Below, one piece after another: positions 17,030-26,019 of a DNA stretch of 64,000 nt (its first letter is position 1; each line of letters opens with the position of its first letter). The position numbers and the translations under genes are program-made. This DNA is from Phenylobacterium sp. (GTDB lineage: Bacteria; Pseudomonadota; Alphaproteobacteria; Caulobacterales; Caulobacteraceae): assembly GCF_004299445.1 (NCBI RefSeq), contig NZ_SCTC01000043.1:62001-126000 (forward strand), in the 5' to 3' direction. Under the pieces are notes generated by a model. The model worked only from the letters and a program-made list of their open reading frames with translations, was not told the origin of the DNA and ran no database searches.

Positions 17030-17935
17030 ATGGCGGACATCCGCTTCGACGGCAAAGTGGCGATCGTGACGGGCGCCGGCGGCGGCCTGGGCCGGCAGCA
17101 TGCGCTGGAACTCGCACGCCGGGGCGCCAAGGTCGTGGTCAACGACCTGGGCGGCTCGATGGACGGCTCGGGCGGCGGCTCGGACGCGGCCAACAAGGTC
17201 GTTGACGAAATCAAGGCGCTGGGCGGCGAAGCCATCGCCAACGGCTCGTCGGTCACCGACGACGCCGGCGTGGCCCGGATGGTCCAGGACGCCATGGACG
17301 CCTGGGGCCGTATCGACATCCTGATCGCGAACGCCGGCATCCTGCGCGACAAGAGCTTCGCCAAGATGGAGTTCGGCGACTTCCAGGTCGTGGTCGACGT
17401 CCACCTGTTCGGCACCGTGAAACCGGTGAAGGCGGTCTGGGAGATCATGCGCACCCAGAACTACGGGCGCATCATCGTCACCACCTCATCGTCGGGTCTG
17501 TACGGCAACTTCGGCCAGTCGAACTACGGCGCGGCCAAGCTGGGCCTGATCGGCTTCATGAACACGCTGAAGCTCGAGGGCCAGAAGAACAACATCCACG
17601 TCAACGCCATCAGCCCGGTGGCGGCGACCCGGATGACCGAGAACCTGGGCATGCCCGCCGAGGTGCTGCAGCAGCTGAAGCCCGAACTGGTGACGCCCGG
17701 CGTGGTGTTCCTCTGCTCGGAAGAGGCGCCGACGGGCCACATCCTGACGGCCGGCGCGGGCGCCTTCGCGCTCAGCCGCATCGTCGAGACCGAGGGCGTC
17801 TACCTGGGCGCCGGCGCGACAGTCGAGCAGGTCCGCGACAACTGGTCGAAGATCACCGACGAGGCCGGCCAGAAGGCCTATCTGAACGGCGGCGAGCAGT
17901 CGGCGAAGTTCTTCCGCAAGATGGCGGGCGGCTGA
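17030..17935 (+). CDS. SDR dehydrogenase of the MFE-2 / 17-beta-HSD4 type
   Basis: A 301-residue short-chain dehydrogenase resembling the N-terminal 3-hydroxyacyl-CoA dehydrogenase domain of peroxisomal multifunctional enzyme 2. Visible are the cofactor motif TGAGGGLGRQ (about 14-23), VVNDLGGSMDGSGGGS typical of this branch, NAG (about 101), the catalytic Ser in TTSSSGLYGNFGQ, and NYGAAK with Tyr and Lys. The C-terminal extension after FLCSEEAPTGHILTAGAGAF is also family-typical. The start has AAGAGGGA upstream. A candidate operator palindrome lies between promoter and start. Likely role: beta-oxidation of fatty or steroid acyl-CoA (inference). Confidence 0.85.
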   Translation: MADIRFDGKVAIVTGAGGGLGRQHALELARRGAKVVVNDLGGSMDGSGGGSDAANKVVDEIKALGGEAIANGSSVTDDAGVARMVQDAMDAWGRIDILIANAGILRDKSFAKMEFGDFQVVVDVHLFGTVKPVKAVWEIMRTQNYGRIIVTTSSSGLYGNFGQSNYGAAKLGLIGFMNTLKLEGQKNNIHVNAISPVAATRMTENLGMPAEVLQQLKPELVTPGVVFLCSEEAPTGHILTAGAGAFALSRIVETEGVYLGAGATVEQVRDNWSKITDEAGQKAYLNGGEQSAKFFRKMAGG

Positions 17936-18099
17936 CGGCGCCCTGGCCGCGCCGGCTCCGAGCGGAGGCGGCGCGGCCAAGTCGGCCCCCGCGCGCCGTC
18001 TTTCCAGTTTGTAACCCAATTCCTCTTGCGCCCTGCCAACTGAACGCGCGTAACCTGGGGCACGCGCCCGCTCCAGAGGCGCCGGAGGAGCAGGTCTAA

Positions 18100-19518
18100 G
18101 TGTCCAAGGGCCCCAAGAGCGCCGACGCAGCGCTGTCTTTACCTGCCGTCCTGGCGTTCGCGAGCGCCAGCATTCCGGTAGGGGCCCTGGGCCTCGCCGC
18201 CACGGTCCACCTTCCCCGCTACTTCGCCTCCGAGCTCGGTCTCTCTCTGGCGGTCGTCGGCACGGTCTTCGCGCTCGTGCGGTTCATCGACATCCCCATC
18301 GACGCAGGCATCGGCCTGGCCATGGACCGCACGAACACACGGTTCGGCCGCTATCGGATTTGGATGGCGTGCGGCGCTCCGGTGCTGATGCTGGGCTTCT
18401 ACATGCTGATCCAAGCCAACAGCTCGGTGGGCGCGTTCTACCTCGGCGCCTGGCTGTTGGTGATGTACCTCGGCTACTCCGGCATCTTCCTGTCGCACCT
18501 GGCCTGGGGCGGGCGCCTCGCGGCGACCTATCAGGAGCGATCCCGCATCTTCGGAGCGATCACCGGCCTGGGCGTGGTGGGCGCCATGGCCGTGCTGCTG
18601 ATTCCCGTGTTCATGACCCAAGCGGGCGCCAGCGACGCAGAGGGCGTCCGGGCGATGATCTGGTTCATCATCGGCAGCGCCGCCGTCACCTGCCTACTTG
18701 TGGTCGCCGTCTCACCGGAGCGGATCGCGCGGGACCACTCCACGCAATTCACGCTCAAGGACTACGCCTCGCTTTTCACCCGCGGGAACGTGGTGCGTCT
18801 GCTGGCGGCCGATCTGCTGGTGACCCTGGGCCCCGGCTGGATGGCGGCCATGTACCTGTTCTACTTCAAGGACAGCCGCGGCTTCGACACGGCCCAGGCC
18901 AATCTGTTGCTGCTGATCTACGTAGCGGCCGGGTTCGCGGGCGCGCCCTTGGCGGCCTGGCTGGCGAACCGGATCAGCAAGCACCGCGCGCTGATCGTCA
19001 ACACCACCATCTATTCACTGGGCCTGATCGCGCTCCCGTTCTTCCCGCCCGGCGAGTTTCTGATCTTCGCGCCGGGCATGTTCCTGGTGGGCGCCATGGC
19101 GGCGGGCTTCACCGTGATGATCCGAGCGATCTGCGCCGATATCGCCGACGAACTGCGTTTGGAGAGCGGGCGCGAGTGGATGGGTCTGATGTACGCCGGC
19201 ATCACCGCCACCTCGAAGCTGGCGACAGCCGGCTCGATCTTCCTGACGTTCAACGTGCTGGCCGCCATCGGCTACAAGGCGCAGGCTGGGGCCGTGAACA
19301 CGCCCGAGGCCATCCGCGGGCTGGAGATCGCCTACATCGTGGGGCCTATCGTGTTCGTCATGGCCGCCGGCGCCTGCTTCATCGGCTACCGCCTGAGCGC
19401 CGATCGGCACGCCGAGATTCAGCGCAAGCTCGACGAGCGTGACGCCCTGGTCGACCCGGCCGCGGGCCTCGAGGCCATGACGGGCGACGACCTCGCCCCC
19501 GCTAACCGTCCCTCGTGA
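18100..19518 (+). CDS. MFS / GPH-family cation symporter (first of tandem pair)
   Basis: A 472-residue transporter with twelve predicted helices, of the glycoside-pentoside-hexuronide (MelB-like) group; the signature between helices 2 and 3 reads FIDIPIDAGIGLAMDRTNTRFGRYRIWM, with the Asp/Arg pair used in cation coupling. The GTG start has GGAGCAGG upstream. The last codons overlap the next transporter by four bases (GTGA). The two proteins share this signature and overall layout, so the pair arose by duplication. Substrate unknown. Confidence 0.88.
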   Translation: MSKGPKSADAALSLPAVLAFASASIPVGALGLAATVHLPRYFASELGLSLAVVGTVFALVRFIDIPIDAGIGLAMDRTNTRFGRYRIWMACGAPVLMLGFYMLIQANSSVGAFYLGAWLLVMYLGYSGIFLSHLAWGGRLAATYQERSRIFGAITGLGVVGAMAVLLIPVFMTQAGASDAEGVRAMIWFIIGSAAVTCLLVVAVSPERIARDHSTQFTLKDYASLFTRGNVVRLLAADLLVTLGPGWMAAMYLFYFKDSRGFDTAQANLLLLIYVAAGFAGAPLAAWLANRISKHRALIVNTTIYSLGLIALPFFPPGEFLIFAPGMFLVGAMAAGFTVMIRAICADIADELRLESGREWMGLMYAGITATSKLATAGSIFLTFNVLAAIGYKAQAGAVNTPEAIRGLEIAYIVGPIVFVMAAGACFIGYRLSADRHAEIQRKLDERDALVDPAAGLEAMTGDDLAPANRPS

Positions 19519-20915
19519 CGGCGCAACGGCTGCCCTTAGGGCTGGCGGTCGCGTTCGCAGCCACCAGCCTGCCGCTGAGCGGCCTCGGGATCGCGGCCTC
19601 GGTCCATCTGCCGGCCTACTTCGCCGCCAGCTTGGGTGTGGAACTCGCCGTCGTCGGGGCGGCCTTCGCTCTGGCCCGCGGCATAGACGTGCCGATCGAA
19701 CCGGCCATGGGCCTCGCCATGGACCGCACGCGGACACGTTGGGGTCGCTATCGCTTCTGGACCCTGCTGGGCGCGCCCTTCATGATGCTCGGCCTGTTCC
19801 TGCTACTGCAGGCGGACAGTTCGGTGGGCGTGACCGGCTTGGTGGCCTTCCTGCTGGTGGCGTACCTGGGCTCGTCGGCCTTGCTGCTGTCGCACTCGGC
19901 CTGGGCCTCGACCCTGGCGACCACCTACGACGACCGCGCGCGGCTGTTCGGCGTCATGACGGCGGTCGGCGTGATGGGCGCGCTCAGCGTGCTGCTGTTT
20001 CCGATCGTCATGGAGCAGATGGGCTACAGCGACGCCGAGGCCGTCCGCGCCATGATCTGGTATCTCGTCATCCTCACGCCGCTGGCGGTGGGTCTGGTGG
20101 TATGGCGAACTCCTGAACGCGTGATGGAGGACGTGCCCGGCGCGCGGTTCCGCCTTCGCGAATACGCCGAGCTGGTCTTCGACCGGAACATGTCACGCGT
20201 GATCCTGGCCGACCTCGCGCTGGGACTGGGGCCGGGCTGGATGGCCGCGCTCTACCTCTTCTACTCGCGCGACTTCATGGGCTTCACGTCGGGCCAGGCG
20301 AATATCCTGCTGCTGGTCTACATCGTGGCCGGGATCGTGGGCGCGCCGAGCATGGCCTGGCTGGCGACGCGATTGGGCAAGCACCGGGCGGTCATCGTCG
20401 CCGCGACGATCTATTCGATCCTGCTGGTCTCGCTGCCCTTCCTGCCCAAGGGCCAACTGCTGATGTCCATGCCGACCCTGTTCTTCACGGGGTTCTTCGC
20501 CGCCAGCTTCAACGTGCTCACGCGCGCCATGACGGCGGATGTAGCCGATGAGATGCGGCTGAAGCAGGGCAAGGAGCGCGGCGGGCTGCTCTATGCGCTG
20601 ACGACGCTTACCAACAAGCTGGCCGGTGGGTTCGGGATCGCCCTGACCTTCTGGGTCCTGAGCCGGACCGGCTACGATCCCAAGCTTGGAGCGGCCAACA
20701 CGCCCGAGGCGATCCAGTCGCTCATGCTGGTGTTCGTGATCGGGCCCGTGGCGTTCGTCTCGATCGGCGCCCTCAGCCTCCTGGGCTACGGACTCACGGC
20801 CGAGCGCGCGGCCGAGGTCCGCCGGCAACTCGACGCCCGTGAGGCCGCCCTGCTGGCCGCCGCCGGCGTCGACAGCCTCACCGGCCAGGAACAGGTCCCG
20901 CCGCGAAGGACCTGA
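19515..20915 (+). CDS. MFS / GPH-family cation symporter (second of tandem pair)
   Basis: A 466-residue paralogue of the preceding transporter. The matching loop reads GIDVPIEPAMGLAMDRTRTRWGRYRFWT, and the middle block LGPGWMAALYLFYSRDFMGF is close to LGPGWMAAMYLFYFKDSRGF in the first copy. The GTG start lies inside the stop of the first gene, implying translational coupling. The pair could form a heterodimer or carry related substrates; neither is shown by the sequence. Confidence 0.88.
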   Translation: MTAQRLPLGLAVAFAATSLPLSGLGIAASVHLPAYFAASLGVELAVVGAAFALARGIDVPIEPAMGLAMDRTRTRWGRYRFWTLLGAPFMMLGLFLLLQADSSVGVTGLVAFLLVAYLGSSALLLSHSAWASTLATTYDDRARLFGVMTAVGVMGALSVLLFPIVMEQMGYSDAEAVRAMIWYLVILTPLAVGLVVWRTPERVMEDVPGARFRLREYAELVFDRNMSRVILADLALGLGPGWMAALYLFYSRDFMGFTSGQANILLLVYIVAGIVGAPSMAWLATRLGKHRAVIVAATIYSILLVSLPFLPKGQLLMSMPTLFFTGFFAASFNVLTRAMTADVADEMRLKQGKERGGLLYALTTLTNKLAGGFGIALTFWVLSRTGYDPKLGAANTPEAIQSLMLVFVIGPVAFVSIGALSLLGYGLTAERAAEVRRQLDAREAALLAAAGVDSLTGQEQVPPRRT

Positions 20916-20961
20916 GCACCGGAAGCCGACGCAACTCATTGCCAGCGTGACCGACATTTCT

Positions 20962-20981
20962 TACTCTTACTTGTAGGAGTA
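20962..20981. promoter_or_regulatory. Inverted repeat before the toxin-antitoxin pair
   Basis: TACTC (20962-20966) and GAGTA (20977-20981) form an inverted repeat with a ten-base spacer, ending five bases before the antitoxin start. AbrB-type antitoxins usually repress their own promoter by binding such sites; that it works this way here is inference. The GAG of the right arm may also serve as ribosome binding site. Confidence 0.45.
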
Positions 20982-20986
20982 TTACC

Positions 20987-21226
20987 ATGCGCATCACCTC
21001 GAAAGGCCAGGTGACCATCCCGGCCGAGATCCGCGAGAAGGCGGGCTTGCTGCCTCACACCGACGTGGATTTCGAGTTCGACGGCCGGCACGTTCGCATC
21101 GTCCGGGCGGCGCATCAGAAGGACGAGGGCCGCGGCGCTCGACTCGTGGCCCACCTGCGGCGGCACGGCGGGGACGTCCGAATGACGACGGACGAGATCA
21201 TGGCCCTCACGCGAGGCGACGAGTGA
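20987..21226 (+). CDS. AbrB/MazE-family antitoxin
   Basis: A 79-residue protein beginning MRITSKGQVTIPAEIREKAGLLPHTDVDFEFDG, the swapped-hairpin AbrB DNA-binding domain. The C-terminal third, ending TTDEIMALTRGDE, is the toxin-neutralising tail typical of VapB-like partners. It overlaps the PIN-domain gene by four bases (GTGA), the usual arrangement in a type II toxin-antitoxin operon. An inverted repeat lies directly upstream. Confidence 0.9.
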   Translation: MRITSKGQVTIPAEIREKAGLLPHTDVDFEFDGRHVRIVRAAHQKDEGRGARLVAHLRRHGGDVRMTTDEIMALTRGDE

Positions 21227-21630
21227 CGACCGTGATGGTCGACAGCAACGTGTTGATCGACGTCGTCTCCGATGACCCGACCTGGGGCGCCTGGTCGGCT
21301 GGCCGGCTCGCCGACGCCGCGGAGACCGGACGCCTGATCATCAACGCCATCATCTATGCCGAGGTCTCGACGCGCTTTTCACGGATCGAGGACGTGGAAC
21401 GCGCCCTGCCCCGCGACATGCTGGACCGGGAGGCGATACCGTACGAGGCGGCCTTTCTGGCCGCGAAGGCCTTTGTCGACTACCGGCGCCGCGGGGGCGC
21501 GCGCACCGCGCCCCTGCCCGACTTCCTGATCGGCGCGCACGCCACTATCGCCGGGCACAGCCTGCTCACGCGGGATGCGGCCCGCTACCGGACGTACTTC
21601 CCCAAGCTGGACGTGATTGCGCCGAGCTAG
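21223..21630 (+). CDS. PIN-domain ribonuclease toxin (VapC-like)
   Basis: A 135-residue PIN-domain protein. Acidic active-site residues are visible at MVDSNVLIDV (Asp7), IIYAEVSTRF (Glu near 45), and the C-terminal PDFLIGAHATIAGHSLLTRDAARYRTYFP, with two Asp. Members cut tRNA or rRNA and are held inactive by the cognate antitoxin encoded just upstream. The start is GTG within the antitoxin stop. The gene converges on the Mrp ATPase gene, ending seven bases from it. Confidence 0.9.
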   Translation: MTTVMVDSNVLIDVVSDDPTWGAWSAGRLADAAETGRLIINAIIYAEVSTRFSRIEDVERALPRDMLDREAIPYEAAFLAAKAFVDYRRRGGARTAPLPDFLIGAHATIAGHSLLTRDAARYRTYFPKLDVIAPS

Positions 21631-21636
21631 ACGCTG

Positions 21637-22767
21637 CTAAGAGAGCTTGCGCGCCAGTTCCATGAACGCCTGGGCTGCGGCGCTCTCGGTGTTGGTGGCG
21701 ACCAGGGGGCGGCCGGCGTCGCAGGCCTCACGCAGCGGCACCTCGATCGGGATTTCCGCCAGCAGGGGCACGCCCAGGCGCTCGGCCTCGGCCCGGGCCC
21801 CGCCAGACCCGAAGATCGGCACTCGCACGCCCGACGAGTCGGCGAAGTAGGCCATGTTCTCGACCACGCCCAGGATGGGCGCGCCGGTCTTCTCGAACAT
21901 GGTGGCGGCCCGGCGCGCGTCGATCAGGGCGATCTCCTGCGGCGTCGAGACGATCACCACCCCGTCCATCTTCAGCTTCTGGACCAGGGTCAGCTGGATG
22001 TCGCCGGTGCCGGGCGGCAGGTCGAGGATCAGCACGTCCAGCGGCTCTTCCTCGCTGCCCCAGTTCGAATTCAGCAGTGTCCGCAGGGCCGACGAGGCCA
22101 TGGGGCCGCGCCAGATGTTGGCCGTGCCCGGCTCGACGATGAAGCCGATGGACATGACCTTCACGCCCCAGGCTTCCATCGGATTGAGGCGCTTTTCCTC
22201 ATCGAAGGTGGGGTCGCCGTCGAGGCCGAACATGGTGGGGGCCGAGGGTCCGTAGATGTCGGCGTCCAGCAGGCCCACGCGCTTGCCCAGCCGGGCGAAG
22301 GCGGCGGCCAGATTGGTCGAGACGGTCGACTTGCCCACCCCGCCCTTGCCCGAGGCGATGGCGATCACCTTCTTCACGTGCGGCGGCTTCACCGCATCGA
22401 CCATCGGGTGGAGTTTCGCCTGGGGGTCCTCAGCCACCCGCGCGCGGCCGCCCCGGCCGGCGGGGGGAGCCTGGCGACGCGGCGTGACCTGGAGGCTGGG
22501 CATGGACGGCGCCTGCACCTCGGAGGTCAGGACAACCTGGGCCAACTCCACCCCATCGGCGTTTGCCAGGATCTCCTCGGCGCGATCGCGGACCGGACGG
22601 TAGAGTTCGATGTCGGCGGGCGCCACCTCAAGCATGAACGCTGCGCGTCCGCCGCGCAGCACCAGGCCCCGAACCAGGCCGGCGCTGGTCAGGCCCTTGC
22701 CCGACTTCGGATCGACGATCGCGTCCAGCGCCTTCAGGATCGCTGTCCGATCTGGGCCTTCGTTCAT
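21637..22767 (-). CDS. apbC: Mrp/ApbC-family P-loop ATPase (iron-sulfur carrier)
   Basis: A 376-residue protein with an N-terminal DUF59 (MIP18-like) domain (about 8-85), a Pro/Arg-rich linker and a deviant Walker A GKGGVGKST domain (140-148). It belongs to the Mrp/Nbp35 family that carries or inserts Fe-S clusters. The usual CXXC cluster motif after ENMxYF is absent: here the stretch reads ENMAYFADSSGVRVPIFGSGGA. The gene is divergent from hflK. Confidence 0.9.
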   Translation of the reverse strand: MNEGPDRTAILKALDAIVDPKSGKGLTSAGLVRGLVLRGGRAAFMLEVAPADIELYRPVRDRAEEILANADGVELAQVVLTSEVQAPSMPSLQVTPRRQAPPAGRGGRARVAEDPQAKLHPMVDAVKPPHVKKVIAIASGKGGVGKSTVSTNLAAAFARLGKRVGLLDADIYGPSAPTMFGLDGDPTFDEEKRLNPMEAWGVKVMSIGFIVEPGTANIWRGPMASSALRTLLNSNWGSEEEPLDVLILDLPPGTGDIQLTLVQKLKMDGVVIVSTPQEIALIDARRAATMFEKTGAPILGVVENMAYFADSSGVRVPIFGSGGARAEAERLGVPLLAEIPIEVPLREACDAGRPLVATNTESAAAQAFMELARKLS

Positions 22768-22909
22768 ACAGGTATATCCCGCCTTGGTCTTGCGCTTGGT
22801 AGGGTGGGCGTCTCATATCCGGCTGACGGCATCGCTTTACAAGCCCACAGGGGGTTTTGAACCGAGCCGAGAAACACCAAGTAAGGTCCCGCTTGAGAAC
22901 TGCCGGCTG

Positions 22910-24070
22910 ATGCCCTGGAACGACAACGCCAACCCCGGCCCCTGGGGCTCTCCCGGCGGGGGCGACGATCGCCGTGATCCGCCACGCGGCCCCTCCGGCG
23001 GCGGCCCGCGCCGACCCGGCGGGCCCGGCGGCCCCGACTTCAATGCCGGCTTCGAGCAGCTGAGCAATCGCCTGCGCGACCTGATGGGCGGCTCGGGCGG
23101 GCGGCCCCGCGGCCAGCTCCTGGCCATCGTCGGCGGCGGGTTGGTGCTGGCCTGGCTGGCGTCGGGGTTCTACGTCGTGCAGCCCGGCGAGCAGGCCATC
23201 GTGACCACTTTCGGCGCCTATTCGCGCACCGGCGCGCCGGGCCCGAACTATCACCTCCCCGCGCCGATCGAGCACGTGGAGAAGGTGGCCGTCACCAAGC
23301 TCAACAACACCCTGGTAGGGGGCAGCGGCCCTGACGCCGACTCGCCGGCCGAGAGCCAGATGCTCACCGGCGACGAGCAGATCATCGACATCGACTTCAG
23401 CGTCACCTGGCGGGTCGCCGATGCGGCCAAGTTCCTCTTCGCCACGCGCGATCCCGAGGCGGCCCTGAAGGCCGTGGCCGAGAGCGCCATGCGCGAGGTG
23501 GTGGGCAAAACCCAGCTGCAGCCGATCATCTCGACCGGCCGCGGCGCCGTGCAGCAGCAGACGGCCGAGCTGATGCAACGGACGCTCGACGGGTGGGGCG
23601 CCGGCATCAGCATTGTGGAAGTCCAGATTCGCTCGGCTGGTCCGCCGCCCGAGGTGGTCGGCGCCTTCCGGGAAGTGAACAACGCGCAGCAGGATGCCGA
23701 CAGCGCCGAGAACGAGGCGAACACCTATCGCAACCGGGTGATCAACGAGGCCAAGGGTGACGCGTCCCGCATCACCAACGCAGCTCAGGGCTACCGCGAA
23801 CAGGCCGTGCGCGAGGCGACCGGCGAGGCGGCGCGGTTCAACCAGATCTACGCCGAGTATCGCAGAGCCCCCGGCGTGACCCGCGACCGGCTCTACATCG
23901 AGACGATGCAGCGCGTCCTGCAGAACTCGAACAAGGTGGTAATCGACGCGAAGGGCGCGACCGCCCCCATCATCCTGCCACCCGACGCCTTCCGGCCCAA
24001 GGCGCAGACGCCGCCGCCGGCCCCGGCGCCGGCCGCCCCGCAGCAGCCCGAACGGAAGGGCGCCCAATGA
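22910..24070 (+). CDS. hflK: FtsH protease modulator HflK
   Basis: A 386-residue SPFH-domain inner-membrane protein. The first 65 residues are Gly/Pro-rich and cytoplasmic (MPWNDNANPGPWGSPGGG), followed by one transmembrane helix (about 66-86), the SPFH/band-7 domain and a helical region with alternating Ala/Glu (EANTYRNRVINEAKGDASRI). The tail is Pro/Ala-rich. With HflC it forms the cage that surrounds FtsH. The start is set at the ATG before the Gly/Pro segment. It overlaps hflC by four bases (ATGA). Confidence 0.93.
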   Translation: MPWNDNANPGPWGSPGGGDDRRDPPRGPSGGGPRRPGGPGGPDFNAGFEQLSNRLRDLMGGSGGRPRGQLLAIVGGGLVLAWLASGFYVVQPGEQAIVTTFGAYSRTGAPGPNYHLPAPIEHVEKVAVTKLNNTLVGGSGPDADSPAESQMLTGDEQIIDIDFSVTWRVADAAKFLFATRDPEAALKAVAESAMREVVGKTQLQPIISTGRGAVQQQTAELMQRTLDGWGAGISIVEVQIRSAGPPPEVVGAFREVNNAQQDADSAENEANTYRNRVINEAKGDASRITNAAQGYREQAVREATGEAARFNQIYAEYRRAPGVTRDRLYIETMQRVLQNSNKVVIDAKGATAPIILPPDAFRPKAQTPPPAPAPAAPQQPERKGAQ

Positions 24071-24960
24071 CCCCGCGCTACATCGCTTATGTCGTTGCGG
24101 CTCTGGCTGTTCTGATTCTGGCTTCGCAGACCTTCTTCGTTGTCGACCAGAGGCAGCAGGCGCTCGTGGTGGCGCTGGGCGACCCGGTCCGCGTAATCAA
24201 TCAGCCGGGCAGAAACGAGGCCGGCCTGCACCTGAAGGTCCCGTTCTTCCAGCAGGTGTTCAAGTTCGACCGCCGCAACATCGCGCTGGAAGCCGACAAG
24301 GAAGAGATCATCACCGCGGGCCAGGAGCGGCTCGTGGTGGACGCCTTCATCCGCTACCGGATCTCGGATCCGCTGCAGTTCTACCGCACCCTGCGGGACG
24401 AAACGACGGCCGCCGACCGGATCGAGCGGCTGGTGAACTCCTCGCTGCGTCAGGTTCTGGGCGCCGCCAGCGCCACCGACATCATCTCGGGCCGCCGCGC
24501 CCAACTGATGCAGCAGGCCAAGCTGGATGTCGCCCGCCGCGCCAAGGCCTCGCGCCTCGGCATCGAGGTGATCGACCTGCGGATCCGCCGCGCCGACCTG
24601 CCCACATCGAACCGCGAAGCCGTCTTCCGCCGGATGTCGACCTCGCGCCAGCAGGTCGCCGCGCAACTGCGGGCCCAGGGCGAACAGCGCAAGCGCGAGA
24701 TCATCGCCGAGGCCGACAAGGAAGTCGCCATCACCCTGGCCACCGCGCGCGAGCAGCAGGGCCAGATCATGGGTGAAGGCGACGCACTCCGGACCCGGAT
24801 CTTCGCCAACAGCTTCGGCAAGGACCCGTCCTTCGCGGCGTTCTTCCGTTCGATGCAGGCCTACGAACAGTCGCTGGGCGACGGCCAGACCACCATGGTG
24901 CTGTCGCCCGACAGCGCGTTCTTCCGGTATTTTGAGCGGGGGCCGACCGGCGGGCGCTGA
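24067..24960 (+). CDS. hflC: FtsH protease modulator HflC
   Basis: A 297-residue SPFH protein with an N-terminal transmembrane helix (about 5-24), FFVVDQRQQALVVALGDP at the start of the band-7 domain, and the conserved helix EVIDLRIRRADLPTSNREAVFRRMSTSR. The C-terminal part matches HflC: RTRIFANSFGKDPSFAAFFRSMQAYEQSL. Partner of HflK in control of FtsH. No DegP-type protease gene follows, unlike in many alphaproteobacteria; a small UrcA-like gene comes next. Confidence 0.93.
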   Translation: MTPRYIAYVVAALAVLILASQTFFVVDQRQQALVVALGDPVRVINQPGRNEAGLHLKVPFFQQVFKFDRRNIALEADKEEIITAGQERLVVDAFIRYRISDPLQFYRTLRDETTAADRIERLVNSSLRQVLGAASATDIISGRRAQLMQQAKLDVARRAKASRLGIEVIDLRIRRADLPTSNREAVFRRMSTSRQQVAAQLRAQGEQRKREIIAEADKEVAITLATAREQQGQIMGEGDALRTRIFANSFGKDPSFAAFFRSMQAYEQSLGDGQTTMVLSPDSAFFRYFERGPTGGR

Positions 24961-25020
24961 CTCAGCTTGACCGGTTAAATTACGGGCGTACCATCCCAAG
25001 AGTCATTCCAGGGAGGCTGA

Positions 25021-25293
25021 GTGACCCGTCTGGCCCTCTTCGTCGTTCTCGCCGCCATGGCCGCGACGCCCGCGCTTGCGCGCGAGCGTCAGACGCTCAT
25101 GGCGATGCGCCTCGAAGTGAACCGCCTGGACGGCGACGCCGCCATGTTGCGTCGACTGAACGTGACTGCGCGAGCCATGTGCGCCCGCATCAACTCCCCG
25201 CTCTTCCCCGGCAACGAAGGCCGCGCGTGGAAGTGCCGCCGCGAAGCCGTCGCCGCCGCCCTGGGCCGACGCGGCGCGGACGTCGACGCCTAG
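25021..25293 (+). CDS. UrcA-like small secreted protein
   Basis: A 90-residue protein with a signal peptide (MTRLALFVVLAAMAATPALA). The mature part has the pattern of UrcA family proteins: LDGDAAMLRRLNVTARAMC, then WKCRREAVAAAL, with two cysteines likely to form a disulfide. The function of the family is unknown. GTG start with AGGGAGG upstream. It follows hflC by 60 bases and may be in the same transcript. Confidence 0.65.
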   Translation: MTRLALFVVLAAMAATPALARERQTLMAMRLEVNRLDGDAAMLRRLNVTARAMCARINSPLFPGNEGRAWKCRREAVAAALGRRGADVDA

Positions 25294-25294
25294 C

Positions 25295-25951
25295 TCAGAG
25301 CAGCCAGCCGCGAACCTCGTGCAGATCGCGGGCGATGCGGACGCAGAGCGTTTCCATCTCCTGCGTGGGATCCAGCATGTCGGGCACCATGACCGTCATC
25401 ATGCCGGCGGCAGAGGCGGCGCGGACGCCGTTGTGGCTGTCCTCGAGGGCCAGGCACTCGGCCGGATCGACCCCCAGCGCCTCTGCGGCCTTCAGGAAGG
25501 GCTCGGGATGCGGCTTGCCGCGGGTCTGTACGTCGCGGGTGATCAGGGCGTGAAAGCGGTCGACAAGACTGTGCGGACCCAGACTCGCGTGCACGCTCTC
25601 CAGGCTGGAGGAGGTGGCGATCGCACGGGGCAGGTTCAGGTGGTCCAGGGCGTCCAGGATCTCGACCGCCCCGGCCTTCAGTGCGATGCCCGCGTCCAGT
25701 TCCTCGCGAAAGTGGGCGCTGACGGCGGCGGACCAGGAGGTCAGGTCGAACCCCTCGCCGAAGTGCTCGATCAGGATCAGGTCGCTGGCGGCATGCTGCA
25801 GGCCCACCATCCGCTGGAAGGTCGTGAACGGCATCTCGGACGAGATCGCGCCCGCCGCCCGCTGCATGGCGCGGAACACCACCGTCTCGGTATCGACCAG
25901 CAGGCCGTCCATGTCGAAGACGACCGCCTTGGGCGCGCGGGGAAGAGCCAT
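25295..25951 (-). CDS. HAD-superfamily phosphatase, beta-phosphoglucomutase-like subgroup
   Basis: A 218-residue HAD hydrolase with the nucleophile motif FDMDGLLVDTE (Asp13, Asp15), motif II in IATSSS, motif III lysine in RGKPHPEPF, and motif IV in LALEDSHNG. A helical cap lies between motifs I and II. Substrates in this subgroup are small phosphorylated metabolites. The ATG at 25951 is chosen since family similarity starts at PKAVVFDMDG. Transcribed in the same direction as serB, 68 bp downstream of its stop. Confidence 0.88.
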   Translation of the reverse strand: MALPRAPKAVVFDMDGLLVDTETVVFRAMQRAAGAISSEMPFTTFQRMVGLQHAASDLILIEHFGEGFDLTSWSAAVSAHFREELDAGIALKAGAVEILDALDHLNLPRAIATSSSLESVHASLGPHSLVDRFHALITRDVQTRGKPHPEPFLKAAEALGVDPAECLALEDSHNGVRAASAAGMMTVMVPDMLDPTQEMETLCVRIARDLHEVRGWLL

Positions 25952-26019
25952 GGCGCGATCTAGCCGACTCGCCGTGCAGGCCCAAGTCACGGTCGGCGCC
26001 GGTTCGTTGCAGGGCGTGC

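Noticed and set aside
20941..21630. A genomic island signalled by the toxin-antitoxin pair
   Set aside because: Neighbouring genes are housekeeping, base composition is unchanged, and no integrase or att-like repeats are present.
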